From NCBI GenBank assembly GCA_001632425.1, contig KV425612.1:123978-187977 (forward strand): a DNA stretch of 64,000 nucleotides. The letters run 5' to 3'. Origin of the DNA: Neolentinus lepideus HHB14362 ss-1. Lineage: Eukaryota; Basidiomycota; Agaricomycetes; Gloeophyllales; Gloeophyllaceae. Position 1 is the first letter of the stretch, and the number at the start of each line of letters is the position of its first letter. The notes below the pieces were generated by a model, which did no database searches, was not told where the DNA came from, and worked only from the letters and a program-made list of their open reading frames with translations. Shown here one piece after another: positions 1 to 11,978 of the stretch. The translations under genes were made by a program, and so were the position numbers.

Positions 1-178
1 AACCCGATTGAGATCTTGATGCCTGGGTGCCGGGCAGTCTAATTCAAACCCAGCCCGGGTTCTGGGGCAATGTATGGCGCAGCCCGGGGCATTAATACAT
101 TACACTTAAAACATTACTGGGTATTGCATAAGGGTTTGTTAAAATATTAGACATGTAATACATTAATACTACAGCATT
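1..178. other. Unassigned AT-rich segment truncating the gypsy remnant
   Basis: This leading segment is rich in short ATTAATAC-like motifs and has no coding signal I recognise. The Ty3/gypsy polyprotein reading frame entering from the right stops making sense at about position 178, so this is either the edge of another insertion or a deletion junction. The rest of pol (reverse transcriptase, RNase H, integrase) is not in the window. Confidence 0.35.
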
Positions 179-3100
179 AGGTGGGTGAGAAGCTCGGCGG
201 TCGGGGGCTGAGTGTCGGAAGGTCGGTGAGGGGGTCACCGGTGATATTTCATTCGATTCGGAATTCTTTTGGGAGGGTCGCGCCGACGGGGCGGACCTTA
301 AGAGCAACTGGCTTATACTTCTTTTTCATTTGAACAAAAGCGTCGAGAGGAACATCGGAGTACTGTTTTTGTCAATTTTCTAATTTTTCGGAGGTGACTG
401 GAACCCATAGAGAAGTCACCGCTAGACCCGGAGTCGAGAAGATCTTTTTGGTTTTTGAATTATCGCATGCTGAGAGATGTAGAGAGGGGGAATCATCGGA
501 GGTCGTATGAATTGTTGTTACAGCTGAGAAACAAAAGCCGTCTGGGGTATCTGCGGGTTCAACAATTGCGGCTATCCAGTCCGTACTGGAATCGTTGAGG
601 AGAGCGTCTATGGGATTAGCGGTCATTGTACGGAAAGGGCCAAAACTTCGGTCTTCCCCTCAGAAATGTCGGGATGGTTGCTACGGCATCAGAGTTGGGG
701 TCGCGGATGGTGATTGTCTGCTCTTCATTGCCGAAGTTCCGTACCAGGCTTTTGGTGATGACGTCGAAGGGTCATCCTAGAAGAATGTCATATGCTGGGT
801 CATGGATGACATGAACCTGAAGGTAGAGAACGATGTCACCAAGTTGAAAGGGAACATTCCGGGCAAGACCCAGAGACATATCGATGGACTGGTTCGCCGA
901 CTGCATCCAAAGTTGGATCCGAGGGTCGTGATCGAGTGGCATACCACCTCCGAGATGGCGATGATCTGACACCTGGATCTATAATGCATTCCACCTGTTC
1001 GACGTGAGCAATGACCGCAATGATAGACCGAATAGCATGCAACTCCTTTGCAACAACCAATGGCTCCGGCGCCTCTTTGGGGCCCAGAGACTTCAAGTAG
1101 GTGTCGTATGGGTTGAGACCCACATAGCCATCCGAAGGTGCTGTCATCAGTGACACCTGTTCTTCCAAGACCAAAATTGGTGCTTCTTCGTCCTCAATCT
1201 CCTTGATTGTCACACTGAACTGTACCTGATTCGGCATAGGGACCTTCTTCGGAGTGACGATTTCTCGGTACTTGCTTCAAACGTCGGGTGAGATGGCTAG
1301 GAGTTCCTCGGGGGGCAGAGAGACACATGTTGAGGTGAGAGAATGCTTGAATATGTCTTCGGTGAGCTGAGGGTTGTATACCGGGGCTTGAGTCTTGTAT
1401 GCCAGTTCCCGCTTCTTGGCTTCAGCTTCGGGGACTGGGTCCAGGCGTATGGTCTTCGGTGCCGCTTGACGAGGCCGGACAATGTCCTTGGCTCTATTGA
1501 AAGGATGCAGAGGTGGGTCGCAGAGTGTGCTGGTGGCAGGTGACAGAGATGATCGATTGACGGTGGGTTCAGAGGTCGTAGCAGAAGGTTGCTGCTCTCC
1601 AACTTCCGGTAGTCCGGTCGGCTGGGACCCCTGCGATTGGTTCTCGATGTCAGCATGTCTAGGGCGAGGTGGAACGTGAACTCCATTGAATACGGGCCTT
1701 TTGCGGGCGCCATCGAGGGCTTGAATCTCTCGATATAAATACTCAATGCGTTCATCGGCGTTCAGTATGTAAGCAGCTCGGTCCGCTGAGGGTCGGTGCT
1801 CGATTTCGAACAACATACCATCCTGGACTGATAGTATGCCTGCCGCATGCTGGTTCAGGTTCTGCCTATGCCACTCCTGTATGCGCTCGCGCATCATTGC
1901 TCCAATGATATACCTTGGTACCATCGCTCCGGCAGGAAGGACTACCTTCCCTTCTTGATTTCATCAGCACAATCCAAGGTGTATGTCTTCTTCAACACTC
2001 AGGCACCAACTGATGGAACAATTCTGCTTCCCACAGTAGTGACAAGTATCAGTCCTCGGCGGTCGGTACGCTACCAGAACAGCTCCGGTGGCAGGTGTAT
2101 TCTGGGTGAGCGTGGTGAGCGCGGGCCCTAGGACTTGGCCGATCAACTTTGTGATGATGCCGACGAGCGCTGCTAGTTCTTCGGACTTTACAGAACTCAC
2201 GGTAGGTGCGACGTCAGTCACTAAGGAAGTGGATGTAGAACTGTTGGCGCTGTTAGTAGCAGTTCCATAGAGAGCGAAGGCTGCCGCTTCATAGACTTTC
2301 TGAACATCATAGGCAGTATCTGGCGGATGGTCTATATCTTTAATTTGAAGTCGGTGGACAATGCGCAACCATAACTTGGCATTGAAGCCCCGCTGGAAGG
2401 CTCAGTTTTGCTCGCACGTCGACAGGAGATCTTTGGAAATAAGGAACCGAGTGATAAGAATGAATTCACAGTAGTAGGATGTGAGGTCGGTGAGATTATG
2501 AATGCCAATCCGTGCGCGTTCACCAGTGAGTCGGTCTAGGTCCCCAACAGTGTACCGCCTATCTTCCGAGACCGCCGGATACAGTGTTTTGACAGCTGCC
2601 ATGAAGGCCACATACGTGTGCTCTACGGAGTACTCAGGCAAAGTCTTCCAAAGGTCCTCGACTGCCATTGGAACATATTTGAGAGTGGCGGCCTTCTTCG
2701 CCTCATCTGTCGTTACCTTATGCGAAGCGATCTGGATCAAATACCAGGGCAGCTTTATCCCAGCGGGAGGGTAATGGAGTCGTCATCATTTCTGCCATTG
2801 TGTAGAGAGGTGGGGTCAGCGGTGTCAGTGTAGTCAGTCGGTATTGATGAAACTCAGGGGCACTGGTGGCTCTGGGTGGTAACTGATCGAGTTCGAAGGT
2901 CGGAGTATTGTAGATGGAGGGAACGGGTGATAATGGGGATGACGGCAGCAGATCACTGATTGGTGGGAGATCTGATATCGGGCTTTCAGGAACCAGAACG
3001 TATTCCTCCGGATCTAAAGTGTGACCGATCAGATTCCACAGGCTTCGCAATGCACTATGGGTGTTCCGAGAATTTGCTTGGGCTAGTGCCGCATAAACTC

Positions 3101-3180
3101 AGCGCTCAGTTTCTGGGTCTTCAAGAGGGTGCCTATGCGCCATTGTTCAATCACTTGTTACCCCCTCGCGGTGGGCTCCA
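179..3180 (-). pseudogene. Decayed Ty3/gypsy retrotransposon gag-protease (pol truncated)
   Basis: The minus strand carries consecutive broken reading frames in gag-pol order. A capsid-like gag part lies at about 3050-2400. A zinc-knuckle-like CHYCGKQNCSISWC follows near 2030-2070, with the usual histidine replaced. A proline/charge-rich linker spans about 1924-1277. A retropepsin-like region with IIDPG and later AYDILLGRPFDV lies at about 1050-740. The linker that normally precedes reverse transcriptase (PVALKVRPVRATLPKEF-like) lies near 330-240. Frameshifts interrupt it, for example just after the protease DPG motif near 985, and the frame ends at about 178. Family knowledge: basidiomycete Ty3/gypsy elements have this order. 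I infer a dead, 3'-truncated copy. Confidence 0.75.
3161..3180 (-). other. Putative primer binding site of the gypsy remnant
   Basis: Read on the minus strand this segment starts TGGAGCCCACCGCG, three bases after a sequence ending CTGTCA. A TGG start just inside an LTR that ends in CA is the expected layout of a primer binding site pairing with a tRNA 3'-CCA end. The complement would give a tRNA with U at position 73, but the tRNA was not identified. Confidence 0.45.
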
Positions 3181-3183
3181 AAA

Positions 3184-3730
3184 TGACAGGCTACAACACA
3201 CAACAACCACCAAAAACACCTAGAATATGCGGAGGGAACTCCATCTACTAGTGTCAGTAGTTGAAGGGCAGAAGGGTAAAGCTTGGGGGAGGTGAGGGAA
3301 GCAAAACAGGACACTAAATGGCACCGTATATCTCTTTGTGAGTAGACCCGGATGCTCTATAACACTCCTAACCCTCTAACGCCTTTGCTGAACACGTCTC
3401 TGCGCTGACTCAGCACTTCTCGGAGGGTTCTCAGAGCCAGGCTAGACCAGCTGTCCTTTTGAGGGACTCGGACAATGATCGGATGATAGTTTGACAGGTT
3501 CCTCCATGTCGGAGGACTTCGAGGGTGCAATAAGATGGAACACCGGTGCAGAAGACGCAGGTAGAACACAATGGAGCCGATAAACGCAGATATAAATGCT
3601 AGACCTCACGCCGAGGTCTACTTAGAATGCAATTCAGATGCAATGAGACTTTGAGATGTGAGCTGTGGGGTAAAATTCACTGCTGGAAATGAAAATACAG
3701 GACACCTAAAGTACTAAGTGACACAAAGTC
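3184..3730 (-). repeat. LTR-like segment of the gypsy remnant
   Basis: The segment upstream (minus sense) of the putative primer binding site ends in CTGTCA at 3189-3184 and includes a TATA-like stretch near 3590. The far end is not certain: a TGTCA near 3724 is a candidate start, but no partner LTR is in the window to confirm it. It contains no convincing coding sequence. Confidence 0.4.
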
Positions 3731-4890
3731 TAAGACACTGCTAAGTCCGAGATAGCCTAATGCTCCATGCATCTACAATCCAAAAATACAACCAAAAATG
3801 CGCCGCCGAGTCTCGCTAAACTCCCAAGCCGCTCACCAATCGTCTGCCGCATACCGCTCTCATTCCGAAGCACTCTAGGTGGGTCAGGAACTGCCGCCTC
3901 AGGGAAGATCCTTCCATCTTGAGCCCGTATGGTGCCTCGGTGCATTTTGACGACTCGTGCTTGATGATAATCAACTCAGACTTCATAATGAGGGCTGACC
4001 GAGTGTTGCGATGGCACCGGACCCAAAGCGGGGGCCCACGGCATCCTATTGTTTGATGACCAATGAACGCCAAGGTATTGCGAGATCAAACGGAAGGTAA
4101 GATCAGCTGGTTTGCATCAGGAAGGCTGATATGAGTGACTCAGCATGTATCAGCGCTTGATAGATGCACCGAGTGCTGCCATTTGTCGCCGTGGGGTGAG
4201 TAGGCTGAGTTCTGGAGGTTCCAAGGATTGTCATGTTGTATGGAAGGGGCAGGGCGTTGAGTCAGCGTCGCCGATGCCATCGGTTCTGTCATCTGAGTGC
4301 ATAAGCAACATTCGACAACCTCGGAGTATCCTGAGTCATCTAATCGAGTCCACTCTATAGCACCGGTAGGCATGCGGCGTGGCGAAGTGTCCAGCACTCG
4401 GCGGTGACATCAGTGGCCAGGGGTGCGCGTCCTCGGGGATCACCGATGTATTGAGTCATAGCTCAGTGATCGCTCGGCGATACATCGGTGGTCTCGGCAC
4501 TTTCCGCACTGTGTTGAACATGCTGAAAATGCGTTTTCAGAGGCTAGCGATGCTGGAGGCCTATCAGCGGGTGGATCATTGCTGCTTACGGACAGTTCTA
4601 ATAATGTACTCTATAGAGACCATCTCGGGTGATGGACGCATGGCAGGCATATATTCTAGACACAACAATGGCCCTTCATGTGTATGATGTCACACATCAG
4701 GCCCTGCCTAAGGTGGCGGAGACCTTGCGACCTGGCAGTATTTGGTACTCATGATGATTGGTTCAGTCTCAGCAGCCACAGGAAATATCTATATGTATCA
4801 TTCTTTGTATGGTTTATGATGATAGCCATATTGTAAAGAGAAAATCTAATTTATGTCTTTCCGGGCAGTCTGCATTCTCATGTCAGTGAC
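3731..4890. other. Non-coding stretch, no recognisable gene
   Basis: Only short overlapping frames on both strands, none with recognisable motifs. There is one perfect 10-bp inverted repeat, CACCGATGTA at 4441-4450 and TACATCGGTG at 4481-4490. The stretch lies between two decayed mobile elements and is probably degenerate repeat DNA. Confidence 0.4.
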
Positions 4891-4904
4891 ACATTTGGAG
4901 TGAC

Positions 4905-6070
4905 ATGAAGGGGTGCCACATACCACAGTCATTCTCTGCCTTTTCTTGGGACAGTGGGACAGTCCTTCAAGGAGGCATTTGTTGCTGTCTGCTGGTGGTG
5001 GTGATGGAGGAGCTAAAACATATGCTGTTGTGGATGAATTCTCAATGCAAGCTCATGATTTGTTTGCTAAGTGGGGGAGGAACATCAGTGTCATCTGCAG
5101 AGATGCTGGAATTTTCACAGATGAACCATTCAGCAGCCTAAATGTGATCTTGTGTGGGGATCTACATCAGTTTCCTCCTGTTTCTCATGAAGCCAGTGCA
5201 GCATTGTATTATCCTTGTGATGCAGTTGTGGGTGACACTGAGGATGAACGAGCTGGGTGACTCTTGTATGAATCATTCAGAACAGTGGTTATTTTGCAGG
5301 AGCAGGTGTGGGTGACTGACCAAGACTGGCTCAATTTTCTCCATCACTTGTGGTTTGGGCAGGTGGAGGAGCATCATTTAGAAATGTTGCAGCAACCTGT
5401 TATTAGTCATGCAGACCACCAACTGACTTTTCTTTGCTGCCCTGGAAAGACACCATCCTGGTCACACCACATCACAGAGTTCATAAACAATGGAATGAGG
5501 CAGCAGTCTGACAGCACTACCAGCAGGCAGGAGTGCAGTTGTTTACATGTTGGGCAGAGGACCATAGTCAGAATCAGCCTCTGACTTTGCAGGAACATGT
5601 GAAGGTTGTGTTGTACTTCCAAAAACAGCATAGGGCAGAAATGGAAGCATCTGCTAGAGAAAGTCATGCTTGCAGTTGGCATGGAAGTTATGGTTATGAG
5701 CAACTTGGCGATGGACCTCAATATAGCCAATGGATCTTGGGGAGAGATTGTAAAGATTGTGCTGGATCCCGATGAACTGCCGTTGATGGAGGGACCAGTC
5801 ATTTACTTGCGACATCTGCCAGTGTATGTTCTTGTGCATGTAGACTGGACATGTATGCCACAACTCCCCAGTCTGGAGGAATGTGTGGTTCCTATCAAGC
5901 CAAAGTGAGAAACATTCAGTGTGCTGATGGCTGGTGGCATGGACAGCAGAATAGTAAAGCATATGGTTCATTGGCACCAGTTTTGCATTACACCAGTGTA
6001 TGCCTTCATGGACTACTGAGTGCAGGGTCAAACAATACCTTACAGCATTGCTGATATTGCCAAACCACAG
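4905..6070 (+). pseudogene. Helitron-type PIF1-like helicase remnant
   Basis: Plus-strand frames keep several PIF1/Pif1-Helitron helicase motifs in order: a Walker B-like VVDEFSMQ, then NVILCGDLHQFPPV near 5135-5180, then LLYESFRTVVILQEQ at about 5262-5305. A C-terminal block with GMEVMVMSNLAMDLNIANGS lies at about 5677-5740, and PVYAFMDY followed by VQGQTIPYSIADIAKP lies at about 5996-6065. The N-terminal P-loop and the Rep domain are missing, and stops and frame changes interrupt it (a stop near 5257, frame changes near 5580 and 5640). Family knowledge: Helitron RepHel proteins end in such a helicase. Helitron ends were not found, so a degenerate fragment of a host PIF1 paralogue cannot be fully excluded. 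Confidence 0.7.
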
Positions 6071-6252
6071 GAAATTTAGGGCAAAGCTTTGTCGATAACC
6101 TATACAAAGTGGCACCCGCATTTTTTGCTCTTCGACACAGATATGATGATGATACGGAATCATACAGACATGGGAATGGACTACTGAACTTGGCACAAGT
6201 GTAAACAGATATAAACAATGGCAAGAATCCCACACGATATCCGGATCTTGCA

Positions 6253-6993
6253 CAATACGACCCCTCGAAAAAACAATCCCACGAATGTATGACCAATCAT
6301 CAGTCACGTGTTGCGCCGGAGCTCGCATGCGGTACTAGAGAGTATAGATTTTTCTAAGTTGTGATTATCAGTAGTCCAATGTATTAGTATAGATTGCGGC
6401 TCTTGGGCAAATTAATAAAATAAGCATGATCCTACTGGAGGAAATTATAATTCATCTAAATGACCATGGGGATTGAAAACCAGGTCCTATCATTGAAAAG
6501 GTAGAAAGGAAAAATTCCAACAGTAAGGAATGCGAAGTGCACCACAACTTGGGACACACACTCAAGTCAACTGAAGCAATAATAAAACTTCCGGTCACAC
6601 AAGAATCGAACACAAGACCTTCTGCGTTGTCCTTCTACAATCAAAGGATAAGCTTACCCACGGCATAACCATTACACTAAGAACACCGGAATAAATTGAG
6701 TTAGGTATCATATATATACGTACAATATTATAGCTTTTGTTCACCATACTGAGCTTTGTCTCTTTTTCCAGTGCTATATTTTCACTTATTCAGCTTATAC
6801 AAATATAGACATTACTATTTCTTCCCCTAAATATCCCTGGCTTGAAGCACGGTAGGGTGCATTAGTGCAGTGGCACTCTGCGGTAATGCCGGACCTAGCC
6901 GTGTCTTGATGGGAGGATTGTGAAGCGCTTATATCACGTGATAAATCAATTAGTCATCCATTCGTGGGATTGCTTTTTCGAGGGGTCGCATTG
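6253..6993. mobile_element. 741-bp element with long imperfect terminal inverted repeats
   Basis: The left end (6253-6310) and the reverse complement of the right end (6935-6993) match over roughly 58 bp with scattered differences. The best block is CGACCCCTCGAAAAA followed by CAATCCCACGAATG in both arms; each arm ends inward at a CACGTG. The interior has no long reading frame but contains a tRNA-like segment. It fits a non-autonomous MITE or a SINE/MITE composite. I could not define a clear target-site duplication, so the exact ends and superfamily are open. Confidence 0.6.
6591..6690 (-). repeat. tRNA-like (SINE-head-like or pseudo-tRNA) segment
   Basis: On the minus strand the segment has a D-arm-like block TTAGTGTAATGGTTATGCC (an A-box-like promoter), a possible anticodon stem TCCTT/AAGGA, and a T-loop-like GTTCGATTC (B-box-like), with GGT near the start and ACC near the end. 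The acceptor and T stems do not pair well, so it is not a functional tRNA. The A/B box arrangement suggests a tRNA-derived SINE head or a decayed tRNA. Confidence 0.4.
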
Positions 6994-9900
6994 GTAGACC
7001 GGGGGCGGGAGAATACCTTGCTGGTCGCAAGGTAATTCAATTTCTGGGAAATCATTACGACTTATTTATGTACTAGTAACTAACTAACCAACTAGTGTGC
7101 AAAATAATACAACAATTATTATATCTTTCCCTTCAACCGTCACGGTTGAAGCAGAGCTCTTATGTTATGGCTCCTTCAAAGTCACCTAATACCTGGGATC
7201 CAGCTTTGATTATATCGCAGGTGAATGAAGCGACAGTAGTATCCGTGTTTGTACTCATTTCCGCGGTCTTTGCAGATAGTAGCCATGCAAACACTGCACT
7301 ATCTGATGTTGTCTCTAATAACGCCTCCTTTGTTGGCGTTGTTCGCAGAATCGAATTCTCTCCAATTTGAAGGCGGAGCCGCCAATGTAGGTGGGTCTAT
7401 ATCTGTAAGTGTCAGCTGAATATTAAGCGATTGGGAAACAGGCATGATTATGGACTGGCGCCAAATGACAGGACGACCCACGGCGCGAGCCGATACATGG
7501 GGTTTGGGATCCTGGAGCGGAGGCCGTAAACTCAGTGGTACAGAAGGGAGTTTGCCAGGCGTGTTGGAAGGAGGGTGGCGGACAGATCCAGCTAGAGGAT
7601 GGGTTATCGCCTTCTGCTGGATTATTGCTTCGTGTGTCGAGTTGAGTATCCGCTCAGTGTCATTGTTGCTCCGACGATTGACGTAGTATATGTTATATTT
7701 GCATGAATGCATCCTTCCACGACATATGCAGCGTGTACTGGCTTTCCACGATAATCCGTCGGCCACGTTTAATCCTGGACTTCTCGCTAACTCTCATATT
7801 CAATCATCTGGTTCTTACGACATACTACTCTGCATCTTTGCCGTCATCTGTCTTCTTCTGGCTCATGATGGGAGCATGCTCCGCAATCATGGTAGTGGCA
7901 GGCGAGCAAGTATGTGTACGTCGGGAAATGAGGGAGGGAATGAGTGTCATTGGCGTTACGGACGGAGGTGAAACCGAGAGACTGACAGAAGAAATGGAGT
8001 TAGGTGCGATGCGAAGAACATCAGAGGGTTAATGTGTGGTATGCGTTTACGTGTGGATTCAGCACTGATATTGGTGACTACGTGCGCACAGGCTGCGAGG
8101 AGATGTAACTATAGAAAATAGTGGGTCCTCCATTGCCCCTTTACTGTTGCCGAATGCGACGGTTTGCAGTTCATCAGTTTCGTATCTGCAGGCTGACTGA
8201 TGAACCCTCCTGCATTAAAGATTATGACGATTTCTCTCAGGATATTAGCTCTCCGAGCCATCGTACGGTAGCTAATGGTCGAGGACGGACTGAAGCCTGC
8301 AATAGTGGACGACAAGTCGGTTTTATCGTGGCCATATGTGCACACTCAGTTCATGGAGCGTCGTCTCTGAAACCAGGTCGTGTAATCGTGCGACTGCATT
8401 AGTCGGCTTCATTGATAGCTGGTGAGTTCTCGCGATAATCGCGCTTCCGTTCCAGCTGCCGTTGTTTCTTGCTCCGTCGCAACGTTGGTATTCTCCTCGG
8501 AGATTTTTTTGATGAGTCACGGCGTTCATATAATATTCGTTCGTCCAGTACGGCGTGATTTAATGCGCCTTTTCTTGCTAGAAACGCAAAGGCCCAGATA
8601 ATCTCTGTGCGTCCAAGGTTGTGTCCCCTCGTCGTGGCTTTTACTTTATATAGCGATATTCCGCTGTCGCTTTCGAATTCTCGGCGACTTCTTAATGAAA
8701 CCTAGGACATACACACTTCGATTCCTGTCGGGACGATCTTTGTTGCGTGGAGGTATGGCCTCTCTTTCCCCTTGGCCTATAAAGGCAAACTTGTCCGTCG
8801 GTCCGGATACCTTATGGCATCGATGGCACTTGCGAATTCGAGGTCGGAATTTGTGTAGTTATATGGGAGGCGAAGTTTGTCGTATTTTGGTTTGCATTCT
8901 ACGGTGGTGACATACGACTCCGTTATACCGACTAATCACCGGCGTGGTAGACAACCATCCAAGGTCTTTCTCGGTAAGCGACTTTAGCTTTGTCTCGCCT
9001 TACCTGGTATCGGTATCATGACCTTCCACCTGCGTCATCATGTGTTGCGAACCAAGCTCATGATGATATGGCAGGCTAGGTATATGCCGCTATGAGCGCG
9101 TCCTTGTCAATGTTCCAATTTACTTGGTCACCAGTTCGCTTCCCAGGAACAAGACGATACCGGCGGCTTCATTTGGTGCTCGTGAACCCTACTACGTTCA
9201 CTTCCATTCGATATCTTCGTTTCAAACCGCCCGGTCCCGCCTAGCCCTCGAGTCATCTCGGATGTATTTCCGATTCTCTATGGGATCATGCATACCAATG
9301 CCCATATCTTATATCATTTCTTAAGTGAGTGTGTGTTCATACAATGGAGTCGTACAATTGACCCGGGTGACGGAAGGAGGGGCAAAGTGAACATCGAATA
9401 TACTGTATCGCCTTTCCTTGCTGTGTCGGGAAACGTCGTCTTTATATGGAGCTCGACGGGTTCCGCTTAAAATGTTGCGTGCGAGTTTCGTTCAGTTGAT
9501 GAAGCTTTCATTGTAAGTGACTTCTAATTCATCCCTGGGTTTCAGTCACTGACGTTGTAAAGAAGACTGCCACGTGCTCTGAGTTCCGTGGAAAGGTTCG
9601 GTATCAGAGGCCCAGGATTTTTGCATCGGGCCAGTCTCGACAAAAGTAGAAATTGCAGGCACAATGGCCAATTGCGTCCCCCAATAGAGCCGTTGGACGT
9701 TGCGGATGAAGCGGCATTTAGTATTGAACTCCTCTACTATAACTTCTCAGATATTTTGGACACCAATGCCCAATGTAGCATTAGAATCTTAAACCAAGGT
9801 GAGAATGCCTATGTTCGCGAGAGTTAGGGCTAACGTACTCATCAATGTTAACATCATTGTTCGGAAGGACCGACTGTCTTTCATGCCAAAGATTGCAGGG

Positions 9901-11905
9901 TCGCCTCCATTCCTATTAAAGGCTCCGCTCGGCGCAACGGACCGGTGCGTGTTTGAATGACATGCAGAAGAGGTAACGGACTGGTGAGTGTGCTTCGTGA
10001 CTGTGAATGTATGAATTCCTGGTTGGTGACCGGTAGAGCTCTTACGTGGGTAAACGATCATGAACTCCCCTGGTTGGTGCGTTCCATGGTTCAGAGAGTA
10101 AGGAAACTCCAACATTAATCTTCCCTCCCATTCCCCGTTTATCGACAACCCCGTTGACTTCTTGCTGTTACCGAGTCGAGTCAATCTTCCGAGTTTGACT
10201 CGACGCGGAGATAGGCAGCTGCGTGCAGCAGTGCTATCCTCCCCATCTATCTTGTCCGGTGCCGCAGTACCTTGGAAGGGGATTGGCATTCGGTTTTGCC
10301 TTTGTGCCACGATGGTGGTGCGCTGCGCTAGTTATCCAAATGAATCAATTGGCATCATTGCGCGGGTGCTTATATGGGCGCTAAATGGCAGTGCGCGGAA
10401 TTGCTTTCCATCTCGGGTCTGCGGAGCAAATGAAATACAGGTGACAATTGATCAGTCCAGTCATCCATCTTGGACTGAAAAGACGGTTTTGCTGTGCTCA
10501 AGAGACATACGGAGTTGTATGGCACCGTGGGGATCTTGGGAATCAGATTCCTCATATCCTCCAAAGGCATTTCGTTCTGACACTGGTGAGCACGTAGTTC
10601 GTAAGGAGCTATTCTAGTGTGTTTAATACCCACCCCGTACGTGGGGAACCATCTAGCCATCCTCCGGGCTGTTCGGAGCCTAAACGACCATCCGTTGATT
10701 CAATCAATCCTGGCGCAATGCGGACGAACCACTTTTGAATGGTCCCTAGATTTACGAATTCACGGTCACAGGCGACATGAAGTGACGGACACCTTGTCTT
10801 GTAGGTGTTGGCACGATGCATCGGTAAACGAATCGGAGATGGCGCTGGTTCCAGTTCAGGAAAAGAAGATTCGGCTTTTCAGTTGCGAATCCACGAAATA
10901 GCACACCCATGCAACATTTTATGCTGACCTGGGTAATAGGGAATGCATGTGCGCCTGCCAGGGGAGCGTACACGTCAATAACTACGCACCAACCTGGCCA
11001 AAATAGACTTCTACCGTCGGGAGAGGAAACACTAATCTATATGGTTGCGCCCATAACAAATTGAGATATCCTTTCTCACTTTACATACTCAAACAGGTGC
11101 CTAGACGATCAGCACTTTCCTGGTCACGTATGACGCCGGATATCTGTGACGAGCGGCCGTCACGGAAACTAGCAGATGGGAGCTCGAAGTCATTGCAAGG
11201 TTTATGTCGAAGGTTTTGTTTTGCCGTTGGGATGCTTGATATATTGAACTAACGTTATATTGATGCGTCGCAATCAGTCTGTTGGTCCTGGTGGCTCTGC
11301 ACGTGTCATACCCCTCTCCTCAGAGAAGTGGCGTTGCGTGCGCTTTGATCTCCCTTCTGTGCCCCTGTGACTGATTTGCAGGCAACAAAGTATCGGAATC
11401 GGACAATGGGAAGGAATATGCTTGAACGAACAGAGGCTTGCAGCCGTTTTGCTATGTAAGAAGATGCGACTCCGGATGTGCACGAGGCGCCCAAGCCCTG
11501 AGTATAATTACAAGCTGTAAGCGGTTCCGCATTGGCAGTACTAAATGCCCAAAATAGGAAACCTCGTTTAGTGACATGCTTCCCAGACGTCGCTCCCGCG
11601 GGACTGCGCACCAGCCTCTGTCTTGTCACACAAAACACTCATGAATCATGCAAAGCTATGTTCGGTTTCTTCCAAATTCATCATGATCCGGGTCGCTATA
11701 ATATAAAGTATAAAGGGAGGCGAGACGCCCGCAACAGCACTCTTATCTTCGCGCGAACTTGGCACTGAAACTCCTGCCTGAGATCCTGAGGCGCGCACGA
11801 TCGCACGCTTAGCAGTCATCGTACGGCAGGGTTATAGGGCTTCCTGTCCGGGCATTAACCGATCCATCACTTCCAGCAAGCCATCTGACGGCACGAGGTG
11901 CTCTC
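6994..11905. other. Long gene-poor stretch
   Basis: About 4.9 kb with only short, overlapping frames (longest about 170 codons) on both strands. None has a recognisable domain, a consistent splice structure or an obvious protein relative. No tRNA or tandem array was seen. It probably consists of old, degenerate intergenic or transposon-derived DNA; an unrecognised lineage-specific gene cannot be ruled out without transcripts. Confidence 0.4.
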
Positions 11906-11912
11906 TCTACGT

Positions 11913-11919
11913 TATATAA
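11913..11919 (+). promoter_or_regulatory. TATA-like element of the BCS1-like gene
   Basis: TATATAA lies about 60 bp upstream of the ATG at 11979, a plausible distance for a fungal core promoter with a short 5' leader. No other promoter element was assigned. Confidence 0.45.
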
Positions 11920-11978
11920 GGATCCGTTCGTCCCTGCACATCCTCCTCTTGCCTCCCGCCGTGTTTTCGCCCTCACAC

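Noticed and set aside
4441..4490. 10-bp perfect inverted repeat as a terminator or transposon end
   Set aside because: No flanking duplication, no nearby gene end and no U-run; a chance or decayed hairpin is as likely.
6591..6690. Functional tRNA gene
   Set aside because: A- and B-box-like blocks are present but acceptor and T stems do not pair; called a tRNA-like relic instead.
8109..11768. Assorted 60-170-codon frames between 8.1 and 11.8 kb as genes
   Set aside because: They overlap on both strands, lack motifs, and I could not build any consistent splice structure from them.
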